From JAIBJN01 sp035762005 (GTDB taxonomy: Bacteria; Actinomycetota; Thermoleophilia; Gaiellales; Gaiellaceae), in assembly GCA_035762005.1 (NCBI GenBank), contig DASTQA010000087.1:20754-84753 (forward strand): a stretch of DNA of 64,000 nt. Direction: 5' to 3'. The translations under genes were made by a program, and so were the position numbers. The notes beneath the pieces were generated by a model. The model did not search any database. It was not told where the DNA came from and worked only from the letters and a program-made list of their open reading frames with translations. This document shows positions 24,011 to 31,869 of this stretch, in pieces; positions within the stretch are counted from its first letter, which is position 1, and each line of letters opens with the position of its first letter.

Positions 24011-25690
24011 TCAGGCCCCCGGCGGCCGGCCGGGCCCGAGCGCCTCCTGGAGGCGCACCATCTTCACGGCGATCTCGACCATGAGCCAGTCGTCCTTGCG
24101 GAGGTCGAGCCCGGAGAGCTCGCCGATGCGGCGGAGACGCTGCCGCAGCGTGTTCGGGTGGACGTAGAGGGCCTCCGCCGTGGCGCTGATGTTGCCCCGG
24201 CGGCGGAGGAACTCCTCAAGCGTCCGCAGGAGCGCGGTCGACCGCAACCGGTCGTACTCCGCCACGCGGGCGACCGCGTCGCGGTGCTCGTCCCGCACGC
24301 CGGCGTCGAGCGGCATGCGCAGGAGGTACTTGTACGGGCCCAAATCCTCGTAGGTCATGACCCCGGGCTTGCCCTGGAGGACTGTCGTCCCGAGGAGCGC
24401 GTGCCGCGCCTCCTCGAAGCCGGCCGCGAAGGTGTCCGCCCCGCGGCAGACGTTCGAGAGGCCGATCGAGACCGGCGTCTCCAGGCGCTCCTGGATCGCG
24501 CGCACCTCGTCGACGAGGCGCTCGTGGCCCCCCGTCGGGAGGCGGAGGAGCGCCCGCGTGGAGTCGTCGCGGCGGTCGAAGAGCGAGCCGGGGGCGACGG
24601 AGGCCACCGCCCGGTCGAGCTCGTCGGAGGGCGGCGACGTCGCGAGGACGACGTAGCGCCCGTCGAGGTCGGCGCCGAGGCGGGCGGCGCGGCCCTCGAG
24701 CCCGGCGACCGCCTCGCCGCCCGCGAGCTGCTCGAAGAAGTCCTTGATGAGGTTCTTCTCGGTGAGCCGCTCGATCAGCTCGATCTTCTTGATCGCCACC
24801 GCCGTCTGGTTCGCGACGGCGCGGGCGAGGTCGACCTCGGACGTGCCCGCGGCGGCGAGGAGCCCGAGAAGCTCGTCGTTCGCGACCAGGGGGACGGCGA
24901 CGGACGCCGAGCGGCCGCTCCGCGCCACCTCCGGCCCGAGCTCCGCGAGCCCGATCTGCGGCCGCGCCTGCGCGCCCCTCGGGGCGGAGGCCCGCAGGTG
25001 GAGCTGCTCGGTCGCGGGGTCGAGGAGGTACACGTGGCAGTCCTCCGCCCGCAGGAGCCGCGCGGCGCGCTCGACCACGGCCGGGAGCACCTCGGCGAGC
25101 GTCTCCGCCCGGGCGAGGATCTCGCCCAGCTCCGTCAGGTGCTCGAGCTCGTCCACGCGCCGGCGCATCTCCTCGTAGAGCCGCGCGTTCTCGATCGCGC
25201 CGGCAACGAGCGAGGCGCTCGAGACGAGGACGTCCACCTCCGCCTCCGTGAACTCGCGGGGGGCCTGCGTGTGGCTCGAGATGACGCCGATGACGTTGCC
25301 GTCCTTGCCGACGATCGGCACCGAGACGAGCGACTGGAAGCGCTCCTCCTCGAGCTCGGGCACGTACTTCACCCTCGGGTCGTCGAGGAGTCCCTCCCGG
25401 ATCCAGGCGGGCTCCTTGCGCTCGGCCGCCCACCAGGCGAGCCCCTCGCCGCGCTCGAGGGCGATCTCCCCGACGAGCTCCGCGTACGGCTCGGACGCCG
25501 CGGCGAGGACGAGCCGGTCTCCCTGGATCAGGTAGACGAAGCACGCGTGGACCGAGGTCGCGTCTGTCAGGAGCCGGACGACCGCGCGCAGCACCTCGTC
25601 GAGATCGAGCGACGACGAGATCGTCGAGATGATCGCGTAGAGGAACGGGCTCTCGCCCGTCTGCGCCGCAGGCGTTGCCATAGAGCCCAT
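24011..25690 (-). CDS. GAF-domain regulator with PucR/CdaR-type C-terminal helix-turn-helix
   Basis: A 559-residue protein. Two GAF-like sensory domains (about residues 15-160 and 175-320) are followed by a linker. The C-terminal PucR-type helix-turn-helix reads NISATAEALYVHPNTLRQRL, and is preceded by LLRTLEEFLRRRG. Such proteins sense small molecules and activate nearby catabolic operons. It is encoded just upstream of gmaS on the same strand, so it is the leading candidate regulator for the gmaS-mgsABC genes. ATG at 25690 is used; ATG at 25681 is equally possible. Confidence 0.85.
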   Translation of the reverse strand: MGSMATPAAQTGESPFLYAIISTISSSLDLDEVLRAVVRLLTDATSVHACFVYLIQGDRLVLAAASEPYAELVGEIALERGEGLAWWAAERKEPAWIREGLLDDPRVKYVPELEEERFQSLVSVPIVGKDGNVIGVISSHTQAPREFTEAEVDVLVSSASLVAGAIENARLYEEMRRRVDELEHLTELGEILARAETLAEVLPAVVERAARLLRAEDCHVYLLDPATEQLHLRASAPRGAQARPQIGLAELGPEVARSGRSASVAVPLVANDELLGLLAAAGTSEVDLARAVANQTAVAIKKIELIERLTEKNLIKDFFEQLAGGEAVAGLEGRAARLGADLDGRYVVLATSPPSDELDRAVASVAPGSLFDRRDDSTRALLRLPTGGHERLVDEVRAIQERLETPVSIGLSNVCRGADTFAAGFEEARHALLGTTVLQGKPGVMTYEDLGPYKYLLRMPLDAGVRDEHRDAVARVAEYDRLRSTALLRTLEEFLRRRGNISATAEALYVHPNTLRQRLRRIGELSGLDLRKDDWLMVEIAVKMVRLQEALGPGRPPGA

Positions 25691-25728
25691 CGTAGGCGGA
25701 AATCCCCCGCTCTTCCCGGGGAACTCGG

Positions 25729-25756
25729 CGAGGGGGCCCCTGGCGGAGCCCCCTCG
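25729..25756. terminator. Terminator-like hairpin after the fdh/cupin operon
   Basis: The stem CGAGGGGGC/GCCCCCTCG (nine perfect pairs) with a ten-base loop lies between the cupin stop and the start of the GAF regulator gene. It has no clear T-run, as is common in very GC-rich genomes. It probably separates the fdhB-kynU-fdhA-decarboxylase-cupin operon from the next minus-strand unit. Confidence 0.45.
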
Positions 25757-25889
25757 CCTCCTCCACCCGGGTTCGCCGGCGCGGCTCACGACCCCGTGCG
25801 CGCTGGGCGCCGTGGACCGCGAGCAGGGGCGAGCGCCGGCGCCGCGGCGACCTTACACGGCCCGCGCGAAACGATCAACTCGTTTTCAG

Positions 25890-26291
25890 TTAGAGGGGGA
25901 CGCGCGCCTCGAGGTCCGGACGGAGGACGACGCTCTCCTCGTCGTTCGGGTCCGTCCGCGCGACGATCGCCTCGCAGGCCTCGACGGCGCTGCGGTTCGC
26001 GGGCAGGTGGGGGACGTCGGCCGGGATGTAGACGAAGTCGCCGGCCCGGCAGACGAGGTGGTGCTCGAGCCGCTCGCCCCACCACATCTCCGCCTGGCCG
26101 GCGAGGACGACGATCGCCGACTCGTGGCCCTCGTGCAGGTGTGCGCGGCCCCGCACGCCGGGCGGGATCGTGAGGCGGTGGAGGCAGAGGCCGCGACTGC
26201 CCGCGCTCTCGGCTGAGATCCCCGCGAAGGACGTCAGCCCCTGCCTCCCCGCCGACCCTTCTCCGGCGCGGACGACTCTGCACTCGGCCAC
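25890..26291 (-). CDS. Small cupin-domain protein
   Basis: A 133-residue single-domain cupin. Motif 1 is HLHEGHESAIVVLAGQAE (residues about 51-68), with two His and a Glu suited to bind a metal. Motif 2 is GDFVYIPADVPHLPANRS near 84-101. No substrate can be assigned. It is the last gene of the minus-strand operon containing formate dehydrogenase, kynureninase and a PLP decarboxylase, 34 bases after the latter. Confidence 0.8.
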   Translation of the reverse strand: MAECRVVRAGEGSAGRQGLTSFAGISAESAGSRGLCLHRLTIPPGVRGRAHLHEGHESAIVVLAGQAEMWWGERLEHHLVCRAGDFVYIPADVPHLPANRSAVEACEAIVARTDPNDEESVVLRPDLEARVPL

Positions 26292-26325
26292 GGCGGGAGG
26301 GTAGCGGCGGCCGGGCGCCGGAGCC

Positions 26326-27834
26326 CTACGCGGTCGCGCCCGGCTCGCGGGCGATCCCGGCGCCGACCCGCTTCACGATCTCGGGGACGGCTCGGATGTC
26401 GGCGCGGCCCGTCCGGAAGTTGACGACGCAGGCGCGCAGGAGGTACGTGCCGCGGACGACGGCGTTCGAGAGGAAGACCTCGCCCCCGCGCTCCAGCCGG
26501 TCGAGCAGCTCCGCGTTGAGTCGGTTGAGGAGCTCCTCGCCCGCCGGAGTGCCGGGCTCGACGCCGGCGGGGACGTAGCGGAACGTCGTGATGCTGAGGC
26601 TCGTCGTCCAGGCCTCGAGCTCCGGATCGGCCTCCGCCAGCCGGTGGAGCTCCCGCGCCAGCTCGATGTCGTCCGAGATCATCCGCACGTACCCGCTCCG
26701 GCCGGCCTGGCGGAGGGCGAGCCAGACCTTGAGCGCCCGGAAGCCGCGGGAGTTCTGCGGGCCGAGGTCGACGTAGTGGATCGGAGCCGCCTCGCCCTCC
26801 GGGAGCTTGTAGTACGGGGGCCGGTAGGAGAACGTGTCGCGGAGCGCCTGCGGGTCGCGGACGAGCGCGCAGCCGGCCTCGAGGGGCGCGTAGAGCCACT
26901 TGTGCGGGTCGACGGCGAGCGAGTCGGCGCGACCCAGGGCCGCGAGCGCCGCCGGGGCGCCGGGAAGGGCGGCTGCGGGCGCGCCGTAGGCGCCGTCGAC
27001 GTGGAACCACAGCCCTTCCTCGCGGCAGACGTCGGCGATCTCGGGCAGCGGGTCGATCGCGCCGGTGCTGACGGTGCCCGCCGTCCCGACGGCGAGGAAC
27101 GGCAGCGCGCCGTCGGCGCGGTCCGCGGCGATGCGCTCACGGAGCGCCGGGACGAGGAGCCGCTGCTCCGAGTCGGTCTCGATCCAGCGGATCGCGTCCG
27201 TGCCGAGGCCGAAGAGGTCGGTCGCCTTCTCGATCCACGTGTGCGTCTCGGCCGAGACGTAGACGCGGAGCGGGAGGCTTCCGGGCGCCGAGATCCCACC
27301 GGCCCGAACGTCCCAGCGTGCCTGCGCGGTGCGCGCCGCGAGGAACCCGACGAAGTTGGCCATGTTCCCGCCGCTCACGAGGAGGCCGCCGCAGCCGGCC
27401 CGGTACCCGAGGAGCTCGGCGATCCACCCGATGGTCTGGGCCTCGAGCTCCGTCGCGAGGGGCGCCAGCGGCGAGCCGGCGACGTTCGGGTTCACGGCGG
27501 CGGCCAGGAGGTCCCCGAGCGCGCCGATCGGCGCGGCGGACGCCGTGATGTAGGCGAGGAAGCGAGGGTGGCCGTTGAAGGTCGAGTGCGCGAAGAGGAG
27601 GCGGGCCGCCTCCGCGAGGAGCTCGCCCGCCGGCGCACCGGCCTCCGGCAGGCCGGCGCCGCCGAGCGCCGCCCGCACCTCGCCGGCGCTCTCGCCGGGC
27701 GCGACGGGGCGCTCGGGCAGGGAGCGGAGGAAGTCGGCGACGGCGTCGACGGCCTCGTGACCCAGCCGCCGGAACTCGTCGGGGTCGAGCTCGAGCGGTG
27801 CAGCGCGGGGGTCGAGCCGCTCGTCCGTCCCCAT
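26326..27834 (-). CDS. PLP-dependent group-II amino-acid decarboxylase (aromatic-type)
   Basis: A 502-residue enzyme of the pyridoxal-dependent decarboxylase family (aromatic L-amino-acid/glutamate decarboxylase group). The PLP-binding lysine is in SLAVDPHKWLYAPLE near residue 306. The cofactor Asp is in LWFHVDGAYGAP near 275, and the N-terminal block FNGHPRFLAYITAS near 85 is also typical. Likely substrates are aromatic amino acids such as tryptophan or tyrosine. The kynureninase gene in the same operon makes a tryptophan-related substrate plausible (inference). It begins 37 bases after fdhA. Confidence 0.87.
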   Translation of the reverse strand: MGTDERLDPRAAPLELDPDEFRRLGHEAVDAVADFLRSLPERPVAPGESAGEVRAALGGAGLPEAGAPAGELLAEAARLLFAHSTFNGHPRFLAYITASAAPIGALGDLLAAAVNPNVAGSPLAPLATELEAQTIGWIAELLGYRAGCGGLLVSGGNMANFVGFLAARTAQARWDVRAGGISAPGSLPLRVYVSAETHTWIEKATDLFGLGTDAIRWIETDSEQRLLVPALRERIAADRADGALPFLAVGTAGTVSTGAIDPLPEIADVCREEGLWFHVDGAYGAPAAALPGAPAALAALGRADSLAVDPHKWLYAPLEAGCALVRDPQALRDTFSYRPPYYKLPEGEAAPIHYVDLGPQNSRGFRALKVWLALRQAGRSGYVRMISDDIELARELHRLAEADPELEAWTTSLSITTFRYVPAGVEPGTPAGEELLNRLNAELLDRLERGGEVFLSNAVVRGTYLLRACVVNFRTGRADIRAVPEIVKRVGAGIAREPGATA

Positions 27835-27871
27835 GCCGCCGACTCTAGCGCCTGCCGCCGCGGCGGGGTCG

Positions 27872-30607
27872 TTACCGGGCGGCCGGCCGCAGCGCGCCGC
27901 CGACCGGCTCGACGCGGACGGCGCTCGTCTTGTACTCGGGCGTCCCGATCAGCGGGTCGCCGACGTCGTGCGTCAGCCAGTTCACCTTCGCCTCGGCGAA
28001 GTGGAGCGCCATCCAGACGAGACCCGGGTAGACGCGGTCGCCGAGCCGCGCGCGCGCCTCGAGCTCGCCGCGCCGGGAGACGAGCCTGACCCAGTCGCCG
28101 TCCGCGACGCCCATGGCCTGCGCGTCCTCGGGGTGCATCTCGACGAAGGGGTCCTCCTGCTTCTGCACGACCCCGTCCTCGCGCATGGTCATCGTCGCCG
28201 AGTTGTAGTGGTAGAGCGTCCGGCCCGTCGAGAGCACGAACGGGTACTCCGAGTCGGGCTGCTCGATCGGGGGCTGGTACTCGACCGGGTAGAACTTCCC
28301 GCGCCCGTTCGGCCGCGAGGGATGCGGCGCGTGGAGGTACGGGGAGCCCGGGTGGTCGCGATCGGTGCACGGCCACTGGAGCCCGACCTCCTCGATCCGG
28401 TCGTAGCGGATCCCCGTCCAGAGCGGGGCGAGGTCGGCGAACTCGTTCCAGGCGTCCTCGGGCGTGCGGTACTCGGGCCAGCCCGCGCCGAGCGCCTCCG
28501 CCATGTCGACGATGATCCGGAAGTCCTCGCGCGCCTCGCCGGGGCAGGGAACCGCCTTGCGCACCCGGTTCACGCGCCGCTCGGTGTTCGTGAACGTGCC
28601 GTCCTTCTCGGCGAAGCTCGACGCCGGGAGGATGACGTCCGCGTACCTGCGGTTCGTGTCGTTCAGGAAGAGGTCCTGGGCGACGACGAAGTCGAGGTGC
28701 TCCATGCCCTCCTCGACGTGGTGCGCGTTGGGCTCGGTCTGCACCGGGTTCTCGCCGATCAGGTAGAGCGCCCTGATGCGGCCGTCGTGGAGCCCGGACA
28801 TCATCTGGTCGAGCCGGTAGCCGGGCTTCGCGGGCACCTCGACGCCCCAGCGCTCGTGGAACTTCTGCCGCAGCTCGGGGTCCTCGACCGGCTGGTAGCC
28901 CGGCAGGTAGGACGGGTTCGCGCCCGCGTCGTTCAGCCCCTGGACGTTGTTCTGGCCGCGGAGGGCATTCAGCCCCGTCGACTCGTAGCCGAGGTGCCCG
29001 GTCATGAGCACGAGGTTCGAGAGCGACCAGATGTTGTCGACGCCGCACGCGTGCTCGGTGATCCCGAGCGTGTAGAAGATGGCCGCGTGTCGCTCGCGGG
29101 CGTACTCGCGGGCCGTCGCGACGATGTCGGCCGCGGGCACGCCCGTGACCTTCTCGGCCTCCTCGGGCGTGTAGCGACCGACGACCTCGGCGAGGGACTC
29201 GATGCCCTCCGTCTGCTCGGCGATGTAGGCGTCGTCCTGCAGGCCCTCGCGGAGGATGACGTGCATCATCGCGTTCAGGAGCCAGACGTCCGAGCCGGGA
29301 CGGAGCTGCAGGTGCCGCCGGGCGAGCTTCGTCAGCCAGATCTTGCGCGGGTCGGCGACGACGAGCGTGGCGCCGTTTCGCACCGCCTTCTTCATCCGCA
29401 GCGCGAGCACCGGGTGCGCCTCGGTCGTGTTCGAGCCGATGACGAAGATGAAGCGGGCGTTCTCGATCTCGGGGATCGAGTTGGTTGTCGCGCCTCTGCC
29501 CAACGACCTGACCAGGCCGTAGAGGGTCGGAGCGTGTCAGGTGGCTTCGCAGGAGTGGACGGAGTTCGTCCCGATCGCCGTCCGCGCGAGCTTCTGGATG
29601 AGGAAGTTCTCCTCCATGGTCAGCCGCGCGGAGGCGAGGAAGCCGACCGCCTGCGGCCCGTGCTCCTCCTTCACGCGGAGGAGGCCGTCCGCGGCGACCC
29701 GGTAGGCGTGCTCCCACGTCGTCGGGTGGAGCTCGCCGTCCTCGCCGCGGACGAGCGGCTCCGTCAGCCGGTCGGGGTGGTGCACGAAGTTGAAGGCGAA
29801 GCGGCCCTTGACGCAGAGGTTGCCCTCGTTCGAGACGTAGCTCGGGTCGGACGTCACCTTGACGATCCTCTTCGTCTCCGGGTCGACGTTCAGGTCGAGC
29901 TGGCACCCGACCCCGCAGAAGGTGCAGGTCGTCTTCACCGTCTCGAGCGCGCGCTCGGGGCGCTCGGTGCCCTCCTCGAACTTCTCGTAGATCGCGCCCG
30001 TCGGGCAGACGGAGAGGCACCCGCCGCAGAGCTCGCACTCGGTGTCGAGCCACGAGTAGCCGTGCGTCGGGACGATGCGCGCGTGCGGGCCGCGGCCCTC
30101 GAGCGAGAGCGCCGAGCACTGCATCACCTCCTGCGTGTAGCGCACGCAGCGGTTGCAGAGGATGCAGGCGTCCGGGTCGTAGCCCATGAGCTTGTTGCGG
30201 TCCTCGTAGGGCTCCCGCCTCGCGTCGGGGAGGACGAACGGCGCCTCGGCGTCGAGCTCCGCGGCGAGGTCGACGAGCTCGTTCGGCCGCCCGCCCGGAT
30301 CGGGGTTCAGGTGCTCGGCGAGGAGCATCTCGGTGAGCGTCCGCCGGTACTGCGGGACGGCGCTGTTCGTCGAGACGACCATCCCCTCGGCGACGCCCGT
30401 CGCGCAGGCCGGCAGCGGCCTCGGCGAGCCCTCGACCCCGACGACGCACATGCGGCAGCCGCCGTAGGGCTCGAGCTTGTCGTCGTGGCAGAGCGTCGGG
30501 ACGAAGACGCCGTGGCGCGCCGCCGCGTGGACGAGCAGCTCGCCCTCGGGCGCGCTGACGGAGCGTCCGTCGAGCGTGAACGTGACCGTCCCGGCCATCG
30601 CGCCCAT
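27872..30607 (-). CDS. fdhA: Formate dehydrogenase alpha subunit, selenocysteine-containing
   Basis: A 911-residue protein if the in-frame UGA at 29539-29537 is read as selenocysteine (Sec357). Domains in order: [2Fe-2S] with Cys40, 51, 54 and 68; two [4Fe-4S] motifs (Cys148-164 and Cys191-201); the molybdopterin [4Fe-4S] site (Cys228, 231, 235, 265); the catalytic domain; and the C-terminal dinucleotide-binding domain. On both sides of the UGA the protein is unbroken FdhA: HSCEAT-U-HAPTLYGLVRSL, with His directly after as in known formate dehydrogenases. It oxidises formate to CO2, with the MGD cofactor helped by fdhD and mobA nearby. The start may be ATG 30607 or 30598. It is 17 bases downstream of kynU. 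Confidence 0.93.
29504..29539 (-). other. UGA selenocysteine codon with candidate SECIS hairpin in fdhA
   Basis: The codon TGA at 29539-29537 replaces the catalytic Sec/Cys of formate dehydrogenase. Directly downstream, as bacterial SECIS elements require, the mRNA can fold with CGACC (29529-29525) pairing to GGTCG (29508-29504). The apical part contains GG and T residues (GGCCTGG). The layout resembles the E. coli fdhF element (TGA-CAC..., stem beginning about ten bases after the codon). Function needs selA, selB and selC, which are not in this window. Confidence 0.75.
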
Positions 30608-30624
30608 CGTATCGCCCGCCTGCC

Positions 30625-31869
30625 TCACGTCACGCGGGTGAGGGATGCGTCGACCTCGAGGTGCTCGCCGCGCTCGAGGACGCGGCGCAGCCGCTCGATC
30701 GCCTCGCGGACGTCGGCGAAGCGCGTGTAGAGAGGCGGGAAGCCGAAGCGAACGGTGTCCGGCCCGCGGAAGTCGGGCACGACCGCCGCACGCTCGATCA
30801 GCGCGCGGCAGAGGCGCCACCCGTCGGCGTGGCGAAGGGCGACGTGGGCGCCCCGGCGGGCCGGATCCCGCGGAGTCCCGAGCCCGACGTCGAGCGCCGC
30901 GAGCCGGGCGTCGTGGAGCTCGATCGCGAAGGCGGTGAGGGAGCGGCCCTTGGCAGCGATCGCGTCGATGCCCGCTTCGGCGACGAGCTCCGCGCCCGCG
31001 CGCACGGCGACGAGCCCGGGGACGGACGGGGTCCCCGCGAGGAAGCGGGCGACCCCCTCGGCCGGCTCGTAGGGGCGCTCCATCGCGAACTGGTCACGCT
31101 GCCCGAACCAGCCCTGGATGGGCGTGCGCAGCTCTTCCTGGAGCTCCGAGCGGACGTAGAGGAACGCGGGCGCCCCGGGGCCGGCGTTCAGGTACTTGTA
31201 CGTGCAGCCGACGGCGAGGTCGACGCCGTGCTCCTCGAGGCCGACGGTCACGGCGCCGGCGGAGTGGCTGAGGTCCCAGAGCGCGAGCGCCCCGGCGGCG
31301 TGCGCGGCCTCGGTCACGGCCGGGAGGTCGGCGAGCGCGCCCGAGCGGTACGCGACGTGGGAGAGCGCGACGAGCGCCACGTCGCCGGGGGCGCACGCGG
31401 CCTCGACGCCGGCAGCGTCCGGCCCCTCGACCGGGTCGGCCTCGACGAGGCGCAGCTCGCACCCGAGGCCCTCGAGGACGTAGCGGTCGGTCGGGAAGTT
31501 GCCGGCGTCGGTGACGACGGCGCGCCGGCCCGGGCGGACCCCGAGGGCCGCCCGCGCGAGCTTGTAGAGGTTGACGGTGACGGAGTCGGTGACGACGACC
31601 TCGCCCGGCCGGGCGCCGAGGACCGTCTCGGCGAGCAGGTCGCCGACCTCGACCGGGAGGTCGATCCACCGCTGCCAGCCGCGCACGAGGGCGGTGGCCC
31701 ACTCGTCCACGAGCGCGGCCAGCCGCTCGGGCGTCCTCGCCGGCAGGCGCCCGAGCGAGTTGCCGTCGACGTAGAGCGGGCCGCCCTCCTCGAAGACGAA
31801 CTCCTCCCGGAAGCGGGCGAGGGGGTCGTCGCGGTCGAGCGCCTCGGCGTCGCCCGCCCCGGCGCTCAC
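30625..31869 (-). CDS. kynU: Kynureninase
   Basis: A 414-residue PLP enzyme. The characteristic blocks are LYVDGNSLGRLPARTP near residue 29, DLSHSAGAVTVGLEEHG near 218, and the PLP-lysine region VGCTYKYLNAGPGAPAFLYV near 242. It splits kynurenine or 3-hydroxykynurenine into anthranilate (or its hydroxy form) and alanine. The GTG start overlaps the fdhB stop as GTGA, and fdhA follows 17 bases later, so it is locked inside the formate dehydrogenase operon. Opening of N-formylkynurenine releases formate, a possible reason for the pairing (inference). No tryptophan dioxygenase or kynurenine formamidase is visible in the window. Confidence 0.92.
   Translation of the reverse strand: MSAGAGDAEALDRDDPLARFREEFVFEEGGPLYVDGNSLGRLPARTPERLAALVDEWATALVRGWQRWIDLPVEVGDLLAETVLGARPGEVVVTDSVTVNLYKLARAALGVRPGRRAVVTDAGNFPTDRYVLEGLGCELRLVEADPVEGPDAAGVEAACAPGDVALVALSHVAYRSGALADLPAVTEAAHAAGALALWDLSHSAGAVTVGLEEHGVDLAVGCTYKYLNAGPGAPAFLYVRSELQEELRTPIQGWFGQRDQFAMERPYEPAEGVARFLAGTPSVPGLVAVRAGAELVAEAGIDAIAAKGRSLTAFAIELHDARLAALDVGLGTPRDPARRGAHVALRHADGWRLCRALIERAAVVPDFRGPDTVRFGFPPLYTRFADVREAIERLRRVLERGEHLEVDASLTRVT

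Noticed and set aside
22067..26173. A 1368-codon open frame on the plus strand opposite gmaS and its regulator
   Set aside because: It is the reverse-strand shadow of very GC-rich genes: Arg/Ala/Gly/Asp-rich, no domains, while the minus strand encodes clear enzymes.
27872..30607. fdhA as a pseudogene broken by a stop codon
   Set aside because: The TGA lies at the exact selenocysteine position with intact homology on both sides and a candidate SECIS stem.
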